Source: Proteobacteria bacterium 005FR1
Lineage (GTDB): Bacteria > Pseudomonadota > Gammaproteobacteria > Pseudomonadales > Cellvibrionaceae
Direction: 5' to 3'
Length of the DNA stretch: 64,000 nucleotides
NCBI GenBank assembly: GCA_026192395.1
Contig: WACF01000001.1
Coordinates: 1,048,977-1,112,976, forward strand
The notes under the pieces are model-generated. The model had not been told where the DNA came from, ran no database searches, and worked only from the letters and a program-made list of their open reading frames with translations. A program made the position numbers and the translations under genes. Shown in pieces: positions 49,370 through 57,874 of the stretch; the stretch's first letter is position 1, and the number at the start of each line of letters is the position of its first letter.

Positions 49370-49612
49370 TCAGGTGGCCTTAAGTAACCGGGCCACCTGC
49401 TCTTGGCTGAAAGGCCAGTTAATCTCCTCGTCGGTCGCGGCATTCCTGGCCACGGGAATGGTCAACTTGTAGCGTTCCAGCAAATCCTCCGAATCACTGA
49501 TTTCCACCTCTTCCAGTTCGTAGCCCGAAGCGGCGGCCACGGGTGCAATCATCGCCTTGGCGTGTTCGCAGAGGTGGCACCCCAAGGTGCTGTAGAGAAA
49601 AACTTTTTTCAC
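49370..49612 (-). CDS. Glutaredoxin-like (DUF836) protein
   Basis: This 80-residue thioredoxin-fold protein has the motif YSTLGCHLCEHAKAM, with a CxxC active site, and a cis-Pro region LTIPVAR. It is typical of the glutaredoxin-like family (DUF836/YfcA-type). The start appears to be GTG 49612. It is convergent with slt, 11 bases from its end. Confidence 0.8.
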   Translation of the reverse strand: MKKVFLYSTLGCHLCEHAKAMIAPVAAASGYELEEVEISDSEDLLERYKLTIPVARNAATDEEINWPFSQEQVARLLKAT

Positions 49613-49671
49613 GCAGAATCCCGTTTCACATAAGACTCAGTTCGAGAACAGGCGGTCAGCCCAATCGGTGA

Positions 49672-50568
49672 TCAGGCGCCGAACAGGCCTTGTTGCCAGG
49701 CGATGCCCGCAGCCAGGGCAATTGCCAGCAGAAGGCCAAGCGCCCAGATTCCCTTCCTGCCGGGCTCCCATCCGCCCGCTGCGTGCCCGACCCGTGCCGA
49801 AGAACTGCTGGAATTCCCAGCTGCAGCCGCAGGCCGCTCGGCGCGAGTCCCGGGGCGGCTCCCTTCAGCCCGGCTAGGCTGAGCCCCGTCATTTATCTGG
49901 GGCTTGGGCGTAAACGCAGCCATCGGGCGAACGCTGGTCTTGTCCAGGTCTTCAGATGCGGGGCCGATTACTCCGAAGCTGAGTGTATCAAAGCGCAGCT
50001 CGTCGCCTCGTCTGACCCGCGCTTCAGTGATTTTTTCCCCATTCAGATAAGTGCCGTTTGCCGAGCCCAAATCTCGCGCATAGAGCAGACCGTCCTCGAC
50101 GAAGAGTTTCACATGACGACGAGACAGGTGGGCCGCGGCGAGAGTGATATCGCAGTCATTCGAGCGGCCAATGACGGTTTCCGACTTTATGTGAAAGATG
50201 CGGTTGGCCAAGGCCGTGTGATTGGCCTTCAGCGCCCAGCCGGTATTTTCGGCGGCCGCGGCAGAGGGCGCCTTCGCCGACTGCTGCTTCGGATCGATCA
50301 CTTCCAGGGCTGTCTCGCCGATCTGCAGTTGGTCGCCGACCTTCAGCAGCTGTTGCTCAGTTACCGATTGACCATTGACCAAAACGGTCTTCCCCGAGGT
50401 GTTCACGAGCGTGAGTTTTTCGTGCTTCACCAGAATTTCGGCATGCTTCGGGTCCACAGTCAGATCTTCCAGCATCAGGTCGTTACCGCTACCGCGACCG
50501 ACGGTGACCTTGGGCTCTACAAGCCAAACCGCGCTGCCTTTATTATTCTTCAAGCGGAGCTTGAGCAT
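49672..50568 (-). CDS. Double-FHA-domain membrane protein
   Basis: This 298-residue protein begins at ATG 50568 (MLKLRLKNN) after GAGG. It has one degenerate FHA domain (about 20-95, GRGSGNDLMLEDLTVDPKHAE in part) and a canonical one (130-200: IGRSNDCDIT, SRRHVKLF, DLGSANGTYLNG). A disordered segment and a C-terminal helix (273-298) follow. FHA domains bind phosphothreonine. It is divergent from the PP2C phosphatase and Ser/Thr kinase genes next door, which suggests a shared pathway. Longer upstream starts give no additional domain. Confidence 0.85.
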   Translation of the reverse strand: MLKLRLKNNKGSAVWLVEPKVTVGRGSGNDLMLEDLTVDPKHAEILVKHEKLTLVNTSGKTVLVNGQSVTEQQLLKVGDQLQIGETALEVIDPKQQSAKAPSAAAAENTGWALKANHTALANRIFHIKSETVIGRSNDCDITLAAAHLSRRHVKLFVEDGLLYARDLGSANGTYLNGEKITEARVRRGDELRFDTLSFGVIGPASEDLDKTSVRPMAAFTPKPQINDGAQPSRAEGSRPGTRAERPAAAAGNSSSSSARVGHAAGGWEPGRKGIWALGLLLAIALAAGIAWQQGLFGA

Positions 50569-50900
50569 GGGACGACCTCGTGTGATTGCGCCGACAGCGC
50601 TGTTGTAAAACCACTGGTATTTGGTGGTAAGTTCGGCTGACTTTGCCAGGCATTGCCACCGGATTCGATACAGGACCGTGAAGAAGTCGATTAAATTAAG
50701 CAAAACAAGCTGCTTTTTCAATAGCTTAGCTGGGCAAATACCTTTACGCTTTTGGCAAAAGCTGAGTAAGATGCAGAAGGCCTGCAGCAAACAATCGATA
50801 AACTCTGGCAGGCCGACGGCGCGAATCCATCAGGGAAACCACTGAACCGCCCTGCTCGGTGCCGTGATCCGTGAACTGCATCTCAATCCGGAAAACATGA
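50569..50900. other. Divergent promoter region, FHA / phosphatase genes
   Basis: A 332-base spacer between divergent genes. It holds a good minus-strand promoter (50693-50721). The plus-strand promoter for the phosphatase-kinase pair is not obvious. Confidence 0.45.
50693..50721 (-). promoter_or_regulatory. Probable promoter of the FHA gene
   Basis: On the minus strand TTGAAA (50716-50721) and TAATTT (50693-50698) are separated by 17 bases in an AT-rich patch, about 125 bases before the FHA gene start. Confidence 0.45.
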
Positions 50901-51752
50901 ATGGCCGCTCCCAACTTCAGCGCTGCAACTGACAAGGGTCTGCATCGCGGCAACAACGAAGACAACTATCTGAGCATCCCCGAACGCGGTCTGTGGCTCA
51001 TTGCCGACGGGATGGGCGGTCACGAAGCCGGCGAAGTGGCAAGTGCGATCGTGGTGGAGACCATCCAGAAAAATGCCGAAGACGGACGGGAACTGGTCGA
51101 GGCCATCCAGCAGGCCCACCGATCGGTGCTGGCTGCGGTAAGAGAGGGTGTGGGCGCCGCCGGAATGGGCTCTACAGTGGTGGCTTTGGAGTCTCAAGGA
51201 AGCCGCTACCAGGTGGCCTGGGTCGGCGACAGCCGCGCCTACCTGTGGACACCGGATGATGGCGGCGGCACGCTGGAGCAGTTGTCGACGGATCATTCCT
51301 ACGTGCAGATGCTGCTCGCGTCGGGCGCCATAGCCGCAGAGGAAGCCATAAACCATCCGGATAAGAACGTGATTACTCAGTGCATTGGCTCTCAGGACAT
51401 GACCGAAGTCCGGGTCGATGCGGTCGAAGGTCAATGGCGTGCTGGTCAATGGATTTTACTGTGTAGTGACGGACTCAGCGACGAGCTCAATGATGAAACG
51501 ATTGCACAGATACTCTGCGAGGCTGATTCCGTGAGGACAGCCGTCGACACATTACTCAGGGAGGCACTCAGACATGGCGGTCGCGACAACATCACCATCC
51601 AGATCATCGAATCACCCTTGCCGACAGATTCCCGGTTCACACCGCTCCTATCCAGACTCCCTGCCATTACCGGCAAGCGGATGTTGGACATCGGCCTTTA
51701 CGCCGGAGCCCTGCTCTGTGCTCTGCTTCTCAGCTGGTGGATATTGAGCTAG
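50901..51752 (+). CDS. PP2C-type (PPM) Ser/Thr phosphatase with C-terminal membrane anchor
   Basis: This 283-residue PPM phosphatase carries the metal-binding motifs RGNNEDNY, IADGMGGHEAGEVAS, GMGSTVVAL, WVGDSRAYLW, CSDGLSDEL and GGRDNITI. A C-terminal helix (about 262-283) anchors it in the membrane, catalytic side in the cytosol. It should reverse the phosphorylation made by the kinase 24 bases downstream (PppA/PpkA-like pair). The ATG lies at 50901. Confidence 0.9.
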   Translation: MAAPNFSAATDKGLHRGNNEDNYLSIPERGLWLIADGMGGHEAGEVASAIVVETIQKNAEDGRELVEAIQQAHRSVLAAVREGVGAAGMGSTVVALESQGSRYQVAWVGDSRAYLWTPDDGGGTLEQLSTDHSYVQMLLASGAIAAEEAINHPDKNVITQCIGSQDMTEVRVDAVEGQWRAGQWILLCSDGLSDELNDETIAQILCEADSVRTAVDTLLREALRHGGRDNITIQIIESPLPTDSRFTPLLSRLPAITGKRMLDIGLYAGALLCALLLSWWILS

Positions 51753-51776
51753 ATCCCGCGAAGGCCATCAACAACC

Positions 51777-54125
51777 ATGCAGATACCCGGCTACCGAATC
51801 ATCCGCAAGATAAACCAGGGCGGCATGTCCACCGTTTATCTTGCAGTGCAGCTGAGCGTGGGGCGGGAAGTCGCGCTCAAAGTAATGTCGCCGGTGCTCA
51901 ACGTCGACCCGGTGTTCAGTCAGCGCTTTCAGCGCGAAGCCAACATCGTTGGCCAGTTATCTCACCCCAATATCGTCTCCATTTATGACATCGGCCGGCA
52001 CAAGGGCCTCAACTACATTGCGATGGACTACCTTCCCGGCGGCACCGTGCATGACCGGATGCGCCGGGGCATGTCCAGCACCGAGGTTCTGCAAGTGGTC
52101 CGGGAAATCGCCCGGGCGCTGGACGTTGCCCATGGCAAGGGCTATGTGCATCGGGATATCAAACCCGAAAACATTCTCTTTCGCGAAGACGGCACCGCTG
52201 TCCTGACCGACTTCGGCGTCGCCAAGGCGGCCCGGATCGGCGCGAAGGTCACCAACGCCGGCACTGTTGTGGGCACACCTCATTACATGAGTCCGGAACA
52301 GTCCCGTGGACTGCCCATCGACGGGCGCGCAGACATCTACAGTCTGGGTGTTGTGTTCTACGAGATGCTGACGGGCGTGGTTCCCTTCCAGGCGGAGGAG
52401 GCAGTGGCGATTGCCATCAAGCACCTCTCCGCCCCCATACCGGCCCTCCCGCCTCACTACGCCCTGTTTCAGCCTTTACTCGATCGTTTGATGGCAAAGG
52501 AGCCGGAACAGCGGTTTCAGATCGGTGGCGAAATCGTGGATGCGGTTGCTGCGCTGGAAGAAGCCTTGAGCGGTCCGAGCTCCCACCGGACACCCTTGAC
52601 CGATCCCGCCGCCATGAACCTCTCAGCCCTGCTGAAAGCATTGTGGCTAACCAGCATGGCGGCTTTGCGGCTCAAAGCGAACCAACAAATCCGAGCGGTT
52701 TTGAGCTGGCGGTGGACCCCGCTGCGCGGCTTCCATCGAGCGGAAATCGCCACAACGACCCAAGTCGAACTTGCCAGCGTTGGCGGCCAGCACACGACGC
52801 TGGTGTCCGCGCATGCTTCGCCAGTCGCGAAGCACCGCCGATCCTCTGGAGGATTAAAGGGCGGCTTTGTGGTGTTGCTTGCAGCCGCATTCACTTGGTT
52901 CGGCGGCTCGATTGGTTTCAGTCGCTTCGAACTGGCGATTGAAGATCAATTGCCCTCCCCCGTTTACCGAGCCATGCTGACGACCGCCAACAATCTCGGC
53001 TTTGTGGACGATATCGAGAGTGAAACAATTGAACCCGCGACCGCCTTCTCGTCCGAATCTCCGCCGACGGGTGTCGAAGCGGGAGTCGAAGTGCAAGACG
53101 AAGTCGGGTCGATAACCACCAAGAATGTTGACGACCTTCCACCGACGCCGGTCGCTTCATTTGCGTTGACGGTCCAGGCCGAACCGGCGGATGCGCGAGT
53201 GAGGATTTTGAACATCCGCGAACGCTACCACCCCGGAATCAGCTTGAAAGCCGGCGCCTACCATGTGGAAGTCAGCCGCCCCGGCTACGCCGGCATCTCG
53301 GAATGGGTGCAGCTGGAGGAAGGCGACAAAGAGCTCAAGTACTCACTCGCCGAATTGCATGTGCCGGGGGAAAACTTTGCCGACGATCTGACCGGTGGCG
53401 GCACTGGCCCGGAGCTGGTTGTCATTGCACCGGGGCGCTTCCTCATGGGCAAACAGGGCGCAGCGGAATTCTCACCCGTGCGCGAAGTCGTGATACCGAC
53501 TAAGTTCGCGGTAAGCAAACACGAAATCACCTTTGCGGCCTATGAAAAATTCGCTCGTGCCACGGGCGCCGGTCTGCCAGGCGACCAAGGCTGGGGCCGC
53601 GGTAGCCGGCCTGTTGTCAACGTAAGCTGGAACGAGGCAATTGCCTTCACCGAATGGCTGAGCGCGCAGACCGGTGAACGCTACCGCCTGCCCACCGAAG
53701 CGGAATGGGAATACCTGGCCCGGGCCGGGACCACAGGTGATTACTGGTGGGGAGATGAACAAGTCGCCGGCAAAGCCAACTGCAAACGCGGCTGCGACAG
53801 CGACTACACCGGCTTGTTTTCTTCCAGCACTGCCCCGGTCGGCAGTTTTCCTGCAAACCCTTTTGATTTGCACGATACGGCTGGCAACGTGGCTGAATGG
53901 GTGCAGGATTGCTTTCAAAATCACTATGTAGGCGCGCCTGACGATGCAAGCCCAGTGCTGCGGGACGAATGCCCGCTTCGCAGCGTCCGGGGTGGTGCCG
54001 CGAACGACAGCTATCGTTCGCTGACTTCTTATGCCCGCGAGGGAATCGCGGCAACCACCCGCAATCCGCTGATTGGTTTCCGGGTGGTGAGGGAATTCAG
54101 CTACCTGTCCGAATCGTCCCGCTAG
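51777..54125 (+). CDS. Transmembrane Ser/Thr kinase with PEGA-like and formylglycine-enzyme-like domains
   Basis: This 782-residue protein has an N-terminal Hanks-type kinase (6-265) with INQGGMSTVY, Lys35, HRDIKPEN (Asp127), DFG (Asp145) and GTPHYMSPEQSRG. A membrane helix lies at about 361-383, an Ala/Pro-rich linker follows, and a PEGA-like beta domain covers about 460-527. An FGE-sulfatase-type C-lectin domain (542-782) includes RLPTEAEWEYLARAG, DTAGNVAEWVQD and SVRGGAANDSYRS. The active Cys pair of true formylglycine-generating enzyme is not seen at the RGG segment, so this domain is probably a periplasmic sensor or binding module. It resembles PpkA-type kinases. Its stop shares CTAG with the convergent lipoprotein. 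Confidence 0.88.
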   Translation: MQIPGYRIIRKINQGGMSTVYLAVQLSVGREVALKVMSPVLNVDPVFSQRFQREANIVGQLSHPNIVSIYDIGRHKGLNYIAMDYLPGGTVHDRMRRGMSSTEVLQVVREIARALDVAHGKGYVHRDIKPENILFREDGTAVLTDFGVAKAARIGAKVTNAGTVVGTPHYMSPEQSRGLPIDGRADIYSLGVVFYEMLTGVVPFQAEEAVAIAIKHLSAPIPALPPHYALFQPLLDRLMAKEPEQRFQIGGEIVDAVAALEEALSGPSSHRTPLTDPAAMNLSALLKALWLTSMAALRLKANQQIRAVLSWRWTPLRGFHRAEIATTTQVELASVGGQHTTLVSAHASPVAKHRRSSGGLKGGFVVLLAAAFTWFGGSIGFSRFELAIEDQLPSPVYRAMLTTANNLGFVDDIESETIEPATAFSSESPPTGVEAGVEVQDEVGSITTKNVDDLPPTPVASFALTVQAEPADARVRILNIRERYHPGISLKAGAYHVEVSRPGYAGISEWVQLEEGDKELKYSLAELHVPGENFADDLTGGGTGPELVVIAPGRFLMGKQGAAEFSPVREVVIPTKFAVSKHEITFAAYEKFARATGAGLPGDQGWGRGSRPVVNVSWNEAIAFTEWLSAQTGERYRLPTEAEWEYLARAGTTGDYWWGDEQVAGKANCKRGCDSDYTGLFSSSTAPVGSFPANPFDLHDTAGNVAEWVQDCFQNHYVGAPDDASPVLRDECPLRSVRGGAANDSYRSLTSYAREGIAATTRNPLIGFRVVREFSYLSESSR

Positions 54126-54409
54126 CGATTTCTGTCCTTAATCAAGCTGGGCTGCGCCTCCTGGCAGAATTCGATGTAGGTTTTGACCGTCCCATCCGCA
54201 TTGTAGAAATCGTCGAGAGAATCATCATCAATGAGGATAACGTCGCGACCACACTTCACTTCCCAGTTATTGGCGCCGACCGGAGAAGCGTAGTTGGGTG
54301 CACGCAATCGTTGACTGTCGTTTTGAAATGTTCCGCATGCGCCGAGTGCGAGCGACAGAGCAACTGCCGAAGCAGCACCGACTCTACGCCAGATTCTCTC
54401 CCTGTACAT
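54122..54409 (-). CDS. Small lipoprotein of unknown function
   Basis: This 95-residue protein from ATG 54409 has a strong ribosome site (AAAGGAG) and a lipoprotein signal with lipobox LGAC (Cys about residue 25). The mature part has VGANNWEVKCGRDVI and YIEFCQEAQPS with two Cys. Its stop codon overlaps the kinase stop on the other strand within CTAG. No family recognised. A frame extended to 54454 overlaps the next gene and is rejected. Confidence 0.75.
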   Translation of the reverse strand: MYRERIWRRVGAASAVALSLALGACGTFQNDSQRLRAPNYASPVGANNWEVKCGRDVILIDDDSLDDFYNADGTVKTYIEFCQEAQPSLIKDRNR

Positions 54410-54450
54410 CGTAATACTCCTTTGATTCCAGTCGCCCGAAATGGGCCTGC

Positions 54451-55986
54451 TCACTTCTTCACAACGATATCGTAAAGATCCTTGCGCCGGTCTTTCAGAT
54501 TACGTACCGAACCTTCACTGTGCAGAATCTTCAGCTTGGACATGTCCAGGTCGGAAAACAAAAGCATTTCAGTGTTCGGTGTGGCCTCAGACAGAATGGC
54601 GTCGTGCGGAAAAGGAAAATCCGACGGCGTGAGTACGGCCGACTGGCTGTACTGCACGTCGAGACTTTCCACTCGCGGCAAGTTCCCCACGTTGCCGGCA
54701 ATCACCACATAGCATTCATTTTCCACCGCACGGGCCTGTGCGCAGTGACGGACACGCAGGTAGCTGTTCTTGGTGTCGGTCCAGAAAGGTACGAACAAAA
54801 TCTCCAGCTGCTTTTCCGCCAGAATCCTCGACAGCTCCGGAAATTCCACATCGTAGCAGATGAGAATACCGACCCGCCCGGCATCAGTTTCGAAGACGTT
54901 TACCTTGTCGCCGCCGTGAAAGACCCAGTCGTTCTTTTCGTGCGGCGTGATGTGAATCTTTCGCTGCTCATCGATTCGACCGCTGCGATGACACAGATAG
55001 GAGACATTGAAAAGCTTGTCCCCTTCGCTCAGCGGCATCGAGCCGGCGATGATATTGGCGTTGTATTCGATGGCCATCTGCGACATTTTGTCCCGCACGA
55101 TTTCCGTGTACTTCGCCAGAAAACGGATCGCCTCGGTTTGCGAGCGATGCTCGTCGAGCCCCATCAAGGGGGCGGAAAAGAGCTCCGGGAACACAATGAA
55201 GTCGCTCTTGTAATCGGAGACCGCGTCGACGAAGAACTCCACCTGATCCAAAAGATCCTGCAGCGAGCGGACCGAACGCAACTGCCACTGCACCGCACCG
55301 ACCCGCACGATGGACTTCCGCGAACCGATAACGGTCTGTTCCGGTTCGTAGAGGATATTGTCCCACTCGAGCAGGGTTGCATAACCAACGGACTCCTCAT
55401 CCTCCGGCAGATAACGCCTGAGCAGGCGCTTGACTGTAAAATCATTGGAGAGTTGGAAGCTCAGAATCGGATCGTAGATTTCCTTTCCCGCCACTTTGGC
55501 GATGTACTCCATCGGATTCATATCCGCTTTGTAGTTGTGGTAGTTGGGAATACGCCCCCCAGCCAGAATGGCTTTCATGTTGTACTGGCGGCACAATTCT
55601 TTTCGCGCCTCGTAAAGACGACGCCCCAGTCGCAGGCCACGGTGACTCTGCTTGATCACCACGTCGAGTCCGTAGAGCGCGTCGCCATTGGGATCACTGA
55701 CGACGCGGTCATTGCTGTCAACAATGTCTTCGTAGGTATGCGGGTTGGAAAAGCGGGCGTAATTCACCTGGACACTGAGGGCGATGCCCACCAGCTCCTC
55801 ATCGTCATAGATGCCAATCTGCCCTTCGGGGAACTCACTGATCAGATGAGCCAGCGTGTGCTCGGGCCAGGCGCCCCCAAGCTCCGGGTAGGCTTCATCC
55901 ATCAAGGCTTTGATCTGGGGATATTGGTCCAGGGAAAGGTTGCATATCTTGAGACGGGCTTCTTCAATCGACATAAAACGGCTCAT
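54451..55986 (-). CDS. GNAT acetyltransferase - nitrilase (carbon-nitrogen hydrolase) fusion
   Basis: This 511-residue fusion has an N-terminal GNAT domain (about 12-205) with QSHRGLRLGRRLYEARKELC as the acetyl-CoA loop. A C-terminal nitrilase-superfamily domain (about 225-490) has Glu in VFPELFSAP, Lys in RKIHITPHE and nucleophile Cys in ILICYDVEFPE. All three catalytic residues are present. Such fusions are conserved in proteobacteria but of unknown substrate; an amidase linked to an N-acetyl or acyl transfer step is inferred. Confidence 0.88.
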   Translation of the reverse strand: MSRFMSIEEARLKICNLSLDQYPQIKALMDEAYPELGGAWPEHTLAHLISEFPEGQIGIYDDEELVGIALSVQVNYARFSNPHTYEDIVDSNDRVVSDPNGDALYGLDVVIKQSHRGLRLGRRLYEARKELCRQYNMKAILAGGRIPNYHNYKADMNPMEYIAKVAGKEIYDPILSFQLSNDFTVKRLLRRYLPEDEESVGYATLLEWDNILYEPEQTVIGSRKSIVRVGAVQWQLRSVRSLQDLLDQVEFFVDAVSDYKSDFIVFPELFSAPLMGLDEHRSQTEAIRFLAKYTEIVRDKMSQMAIEYNANIIAGSMPLSEGDKLFNVSYLCHRSGRIDEQRKIHITPHEKNDWVFHGGDKVNVFETDAGRVGILICYDVEFPELSRILAEKQLEILFVPFWTDTKNSYLRVRHCAQARAVENECYVVIAGNVGNLPRVESLDVQYSQSAVLTPSDFPFPHDAILSEATPNTEMLLFSDLDMSKLKILHSEGSVRNLKDRRKDLYDIVVKK

Positions 55987-56084
55987 ATGGGATTACGATT
56001 CAGCTCTTGGACATCTGTAGCGACATTCTATCCCTGTTGGCGCGAAAAGTGTCGTGAAGGGCCCGGTCTTGGCGACGTGAGCAT

Positions 56085-56124
56085 AGGGAGAGAGGGAGAG
56101 AGGGAGAGAGGGAGAGAGGAAGAG
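56085..56124 (-). repeat. Eight-base tandem repeat (AGGGAGAG) x4 plus a degenerate copy
   Basis: Four exact copies of AGGGAGAG run from 56085 to 56116, and AGGAAGAG (56117-56124) is a fifth imperfect copy. It lies about 100 bases upstream of the GNAT-nitrilase start, in a region that should hold its promoter. Slippage could change spacing or expression. Confidence 0.85.
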
Positions 56125-56261
56125 TCGGAGAAGCGGCCGTCGGGCTCAGTCACGGCCATTTGGAGGCGAAAGTGATCAGAAATCGGTAGCACAGCCCGAA
56201 ATTGTAGGTGTCGAGTCACCCTCCCCGCCAGCTCCGCCTCCCGGGAGATCACCGCGCCGGT

Positions 56262-57011
56262 CTAGTCGGCGATGGCGAATTCCCGATCCGGAACATCTCC
56301 GAACTTCACCTCGTCGATAACCACCTTGCTGGTCTGAGTCGAGGTTTCCTCAATGATTTGAGTGGCCACTTGCGTGCCATCAAACTCTCGGTACTCTTCA
56401 AAGTACTGAGTTACCTGAGTGCCTCCCATTTCCTGAGGCAGGTACCACACGCCACCAAGCCAGAGCCCCGAGTCCTTGTCGAAATACCACTTGTCGCGCA
56501 TACCGTTGTCGCGCACAAGTGTTACTTCATAGGCCTGCTCACCATTGAAATCCTTTAACCCTGTGGTTTGCAGGTGACGGTAATAGCGATCGAGATTTTC
56601 GAGACGGTGAAAATCGGCAATCTCGCGCATGAACGTCAAGGTTTCCCCCCTCAGTGACGCCAGCGGCTTGTCCAGTTCCCGCACCCAGCATTGACCGCCT
56701 ACGCAACTGCGCACAACCTCCTGCCCCATGATTTCGGTCTTGAACAAACGCTTGTCCGGGGATTCGGTCTTCATCACCACCGGCGCGTTCACATCGAAGG
56801 ATTCGATAACGAGTCTGCCTGTGTAGGTCATGGCGGGTTTGTCGTTCAGGCCATCCTCACCGTAGGCTGCCTCGAGGTGACGTTCAACAAGCTTTCGGGC
56901 TTCGGGCAGGCGACTGTCGACGCTGTTGCAGCCGACGAGCAGAATCGCCAGGACGCAACAGGTCAGAATACCCCGAATGGAAGAAGTGAGAGGCAGCTTC
57001 GCCAGTTTCAT
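56262..57011 (-). CDS. Lipoprotein of unknown function
   Basis: This 249-residue lipoprotein (lipobox LVGC, Cys about residue 28) begins its mature part with a helical segment (RLPEARKLVERHLEAAYG). A beta-rich body follows, with MTYTGRLVIESFD, RLFKTEIMGQEVVRSC and QAYEVTLVRDNG. The pattern resembles a LolA/LppX-like shell, but no family can be assigned with confidence. One Cys pair (VRSCVGGQCW) may form a disulfide. Confidence 0.7.
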   Translation of the reverse strand: MKLAKLPLTSSIRGILTCCVLAILLVGCNSVDSRLPEARKLVERHLEAAYGEDGLNDKPAMTYTGRLVIESFDVNAPVVMKTESPDKRLFKTEIMGQEVVRSCVGGQCWVRELDKPLASLRGETLTFMREIADFHRLENLDRYYRHLQTTGLKDFNGEQAYEVTLVRDNGMRDKWYFDKDSGLWLGGVWYLPQEMGGTQVTQYFEEYREFDGTQVATQIIEETSTQTSKVVIDEVKFGDVPDREFAIAD

Positions 57012-57406
57012 TCCTGTTTCCTCGCCGTAGTAATTCGGACAAAGCTTCTCGTCCGCGACAGTCTAGATTTGCGAACCTGATTCAATGCAGCACAGCCAAT
57101 CAGAAGTGCATGTCGGTTTCTCTGACAGCTCATAAAAAGTTGAGCCGGCAATCGCAGGAAAAAGACCACACTGAAGGGCAGCGGTTCTCTGCGCCTACGA
57201 ACTTAGTACTACTTGAACGAAAGGAAAGACTCCGTTGGACTGAGCCGGCCCTGCACTTGTTCACAGAAGATTGCTGTTGCATTGTGGAGAGAGCCACTCC
57301 GCCGTACAATCGCCGGCTCCAGTTTTCTACGCAGTATTTACATTTACCAGGTAAGTGTTCTTTTAAGCACGTGTTCTTTTTAAGCAAACGCAACGAGGAT
57401 GAAACA
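57012..57406. other. Gene-free region upstream of small exported protein gene
   Basis: No gene is supported in these 395 bases. Near its right end is a direct repeat (57355-57386). Open frames leading into the next gene from 57110 have no signal features. Confidence 0.4.
57355..57386 (+). repeat. Direct repeat GTGTTCTTTT(T)AAGCA
   Basis: GTGTTCTTTTAAGCA (57355-57369) and GTGTTCTTTTTAAGCA (57371-57386) lie one base apart, about 20 bases before the small exported-protein start. Could be an operator or leader element. Confidence 0.5.
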
Positions 57407-57772
57407 ATGAAAGGATTGATCAAAGTTACTGCGCTTACTCTCGGCCTCACTTTCGGGGCGCTCGCCAATGCCGCGGACCTTTCCGGCACATGGGTACTGA
57501 CTGTGGAATCACCCCAAGGCACGTCCAACCCCACCATGACGCTCACCCAGGACGGACAGAACGTCAGCGGCACTTATTCAGGGTCGCTCGGCTCTTCCGA
57601 CATTTCCGGGACAGTGGATGGTGACAGCTTCACGCTGGTTGCCAATCTGTCGATGCAAGGCCAGCAAATCCCGCTGACCTACACCGGCACGCAAAGCGGC
57701 GACAGCATGAATGGCAGTCTCGACCTCGCCGGCATGGGCGGCGCGGACTTCACCGGCTCCCGTCAGCAATAA
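57407..57772 (+). CDS. Small exported beta-rich protein
   Basis: This 121-residue protein starts at ATG 57407 after GAGG. It has a signal peptide (MKGLIKVTALTLGLTFGALA, cleaved near NAADLSG) and a Gly/Ser/Thr-rich repeating beta structure: DLSGTWVLTVES, LTQDGQNVSGTYSGSLG, ISGTVDGDSF, TYTGTQSGDSMNGSLD. It resembles small lipocalin-like or calycin-like unknown proteins; no function recognised. A hairpin follows its stop. Confidence 0.78.
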   Translation: MKGLIKVTALTLGLTFGALANAADLSGTWVLTVESPQGTSNPTMTLTQDGQNVSGTYSGSLGSSDISGTVDGDSFTLVANLSMQGQQIPLTYTGTQSGDSMNGSLDLAGMGGADFTGSRQQ

Positions 57773-57792
57773 CGTCCATATATCTCTAGCAA

Positions 57793-57812
57793 GGGTCCGC
57801 TCGGGTGGACCC
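57793..57812 (+). terminator. Hairpin after the small exported protein gene
   Basis: GGGTCC-(8 bases)-GGACCC forms a six-base stem about 20 bases past the stop. No T-run follows. Confidence 0.45.
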
Positions 57813-57874
57813 GATGCTTCCCTTCGATATCATCGCCCTTCAATATTCTTGGCAGAAACGCTCCAGCCGACGCG

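Noticed and set aside
49672-54125. A complete type VI secretion locus
   Set aside because: Only the FHA, phosphatase and kinase genes are present; no Tss/Hcp/VgrG-like gene is visible in the window.
56085-56124. Possible CRISPR-like repeat
   Set aside because: The units are eight bases and contiguous, without spacers; it is a simple tandem repeat.
54520-56175. 551-codon plus-strand frame opposite the GNAT-nitrilase gene
   Set aside because: It is antisense to a protein with all catalytic motifs and has no plausible protein signature of its own.
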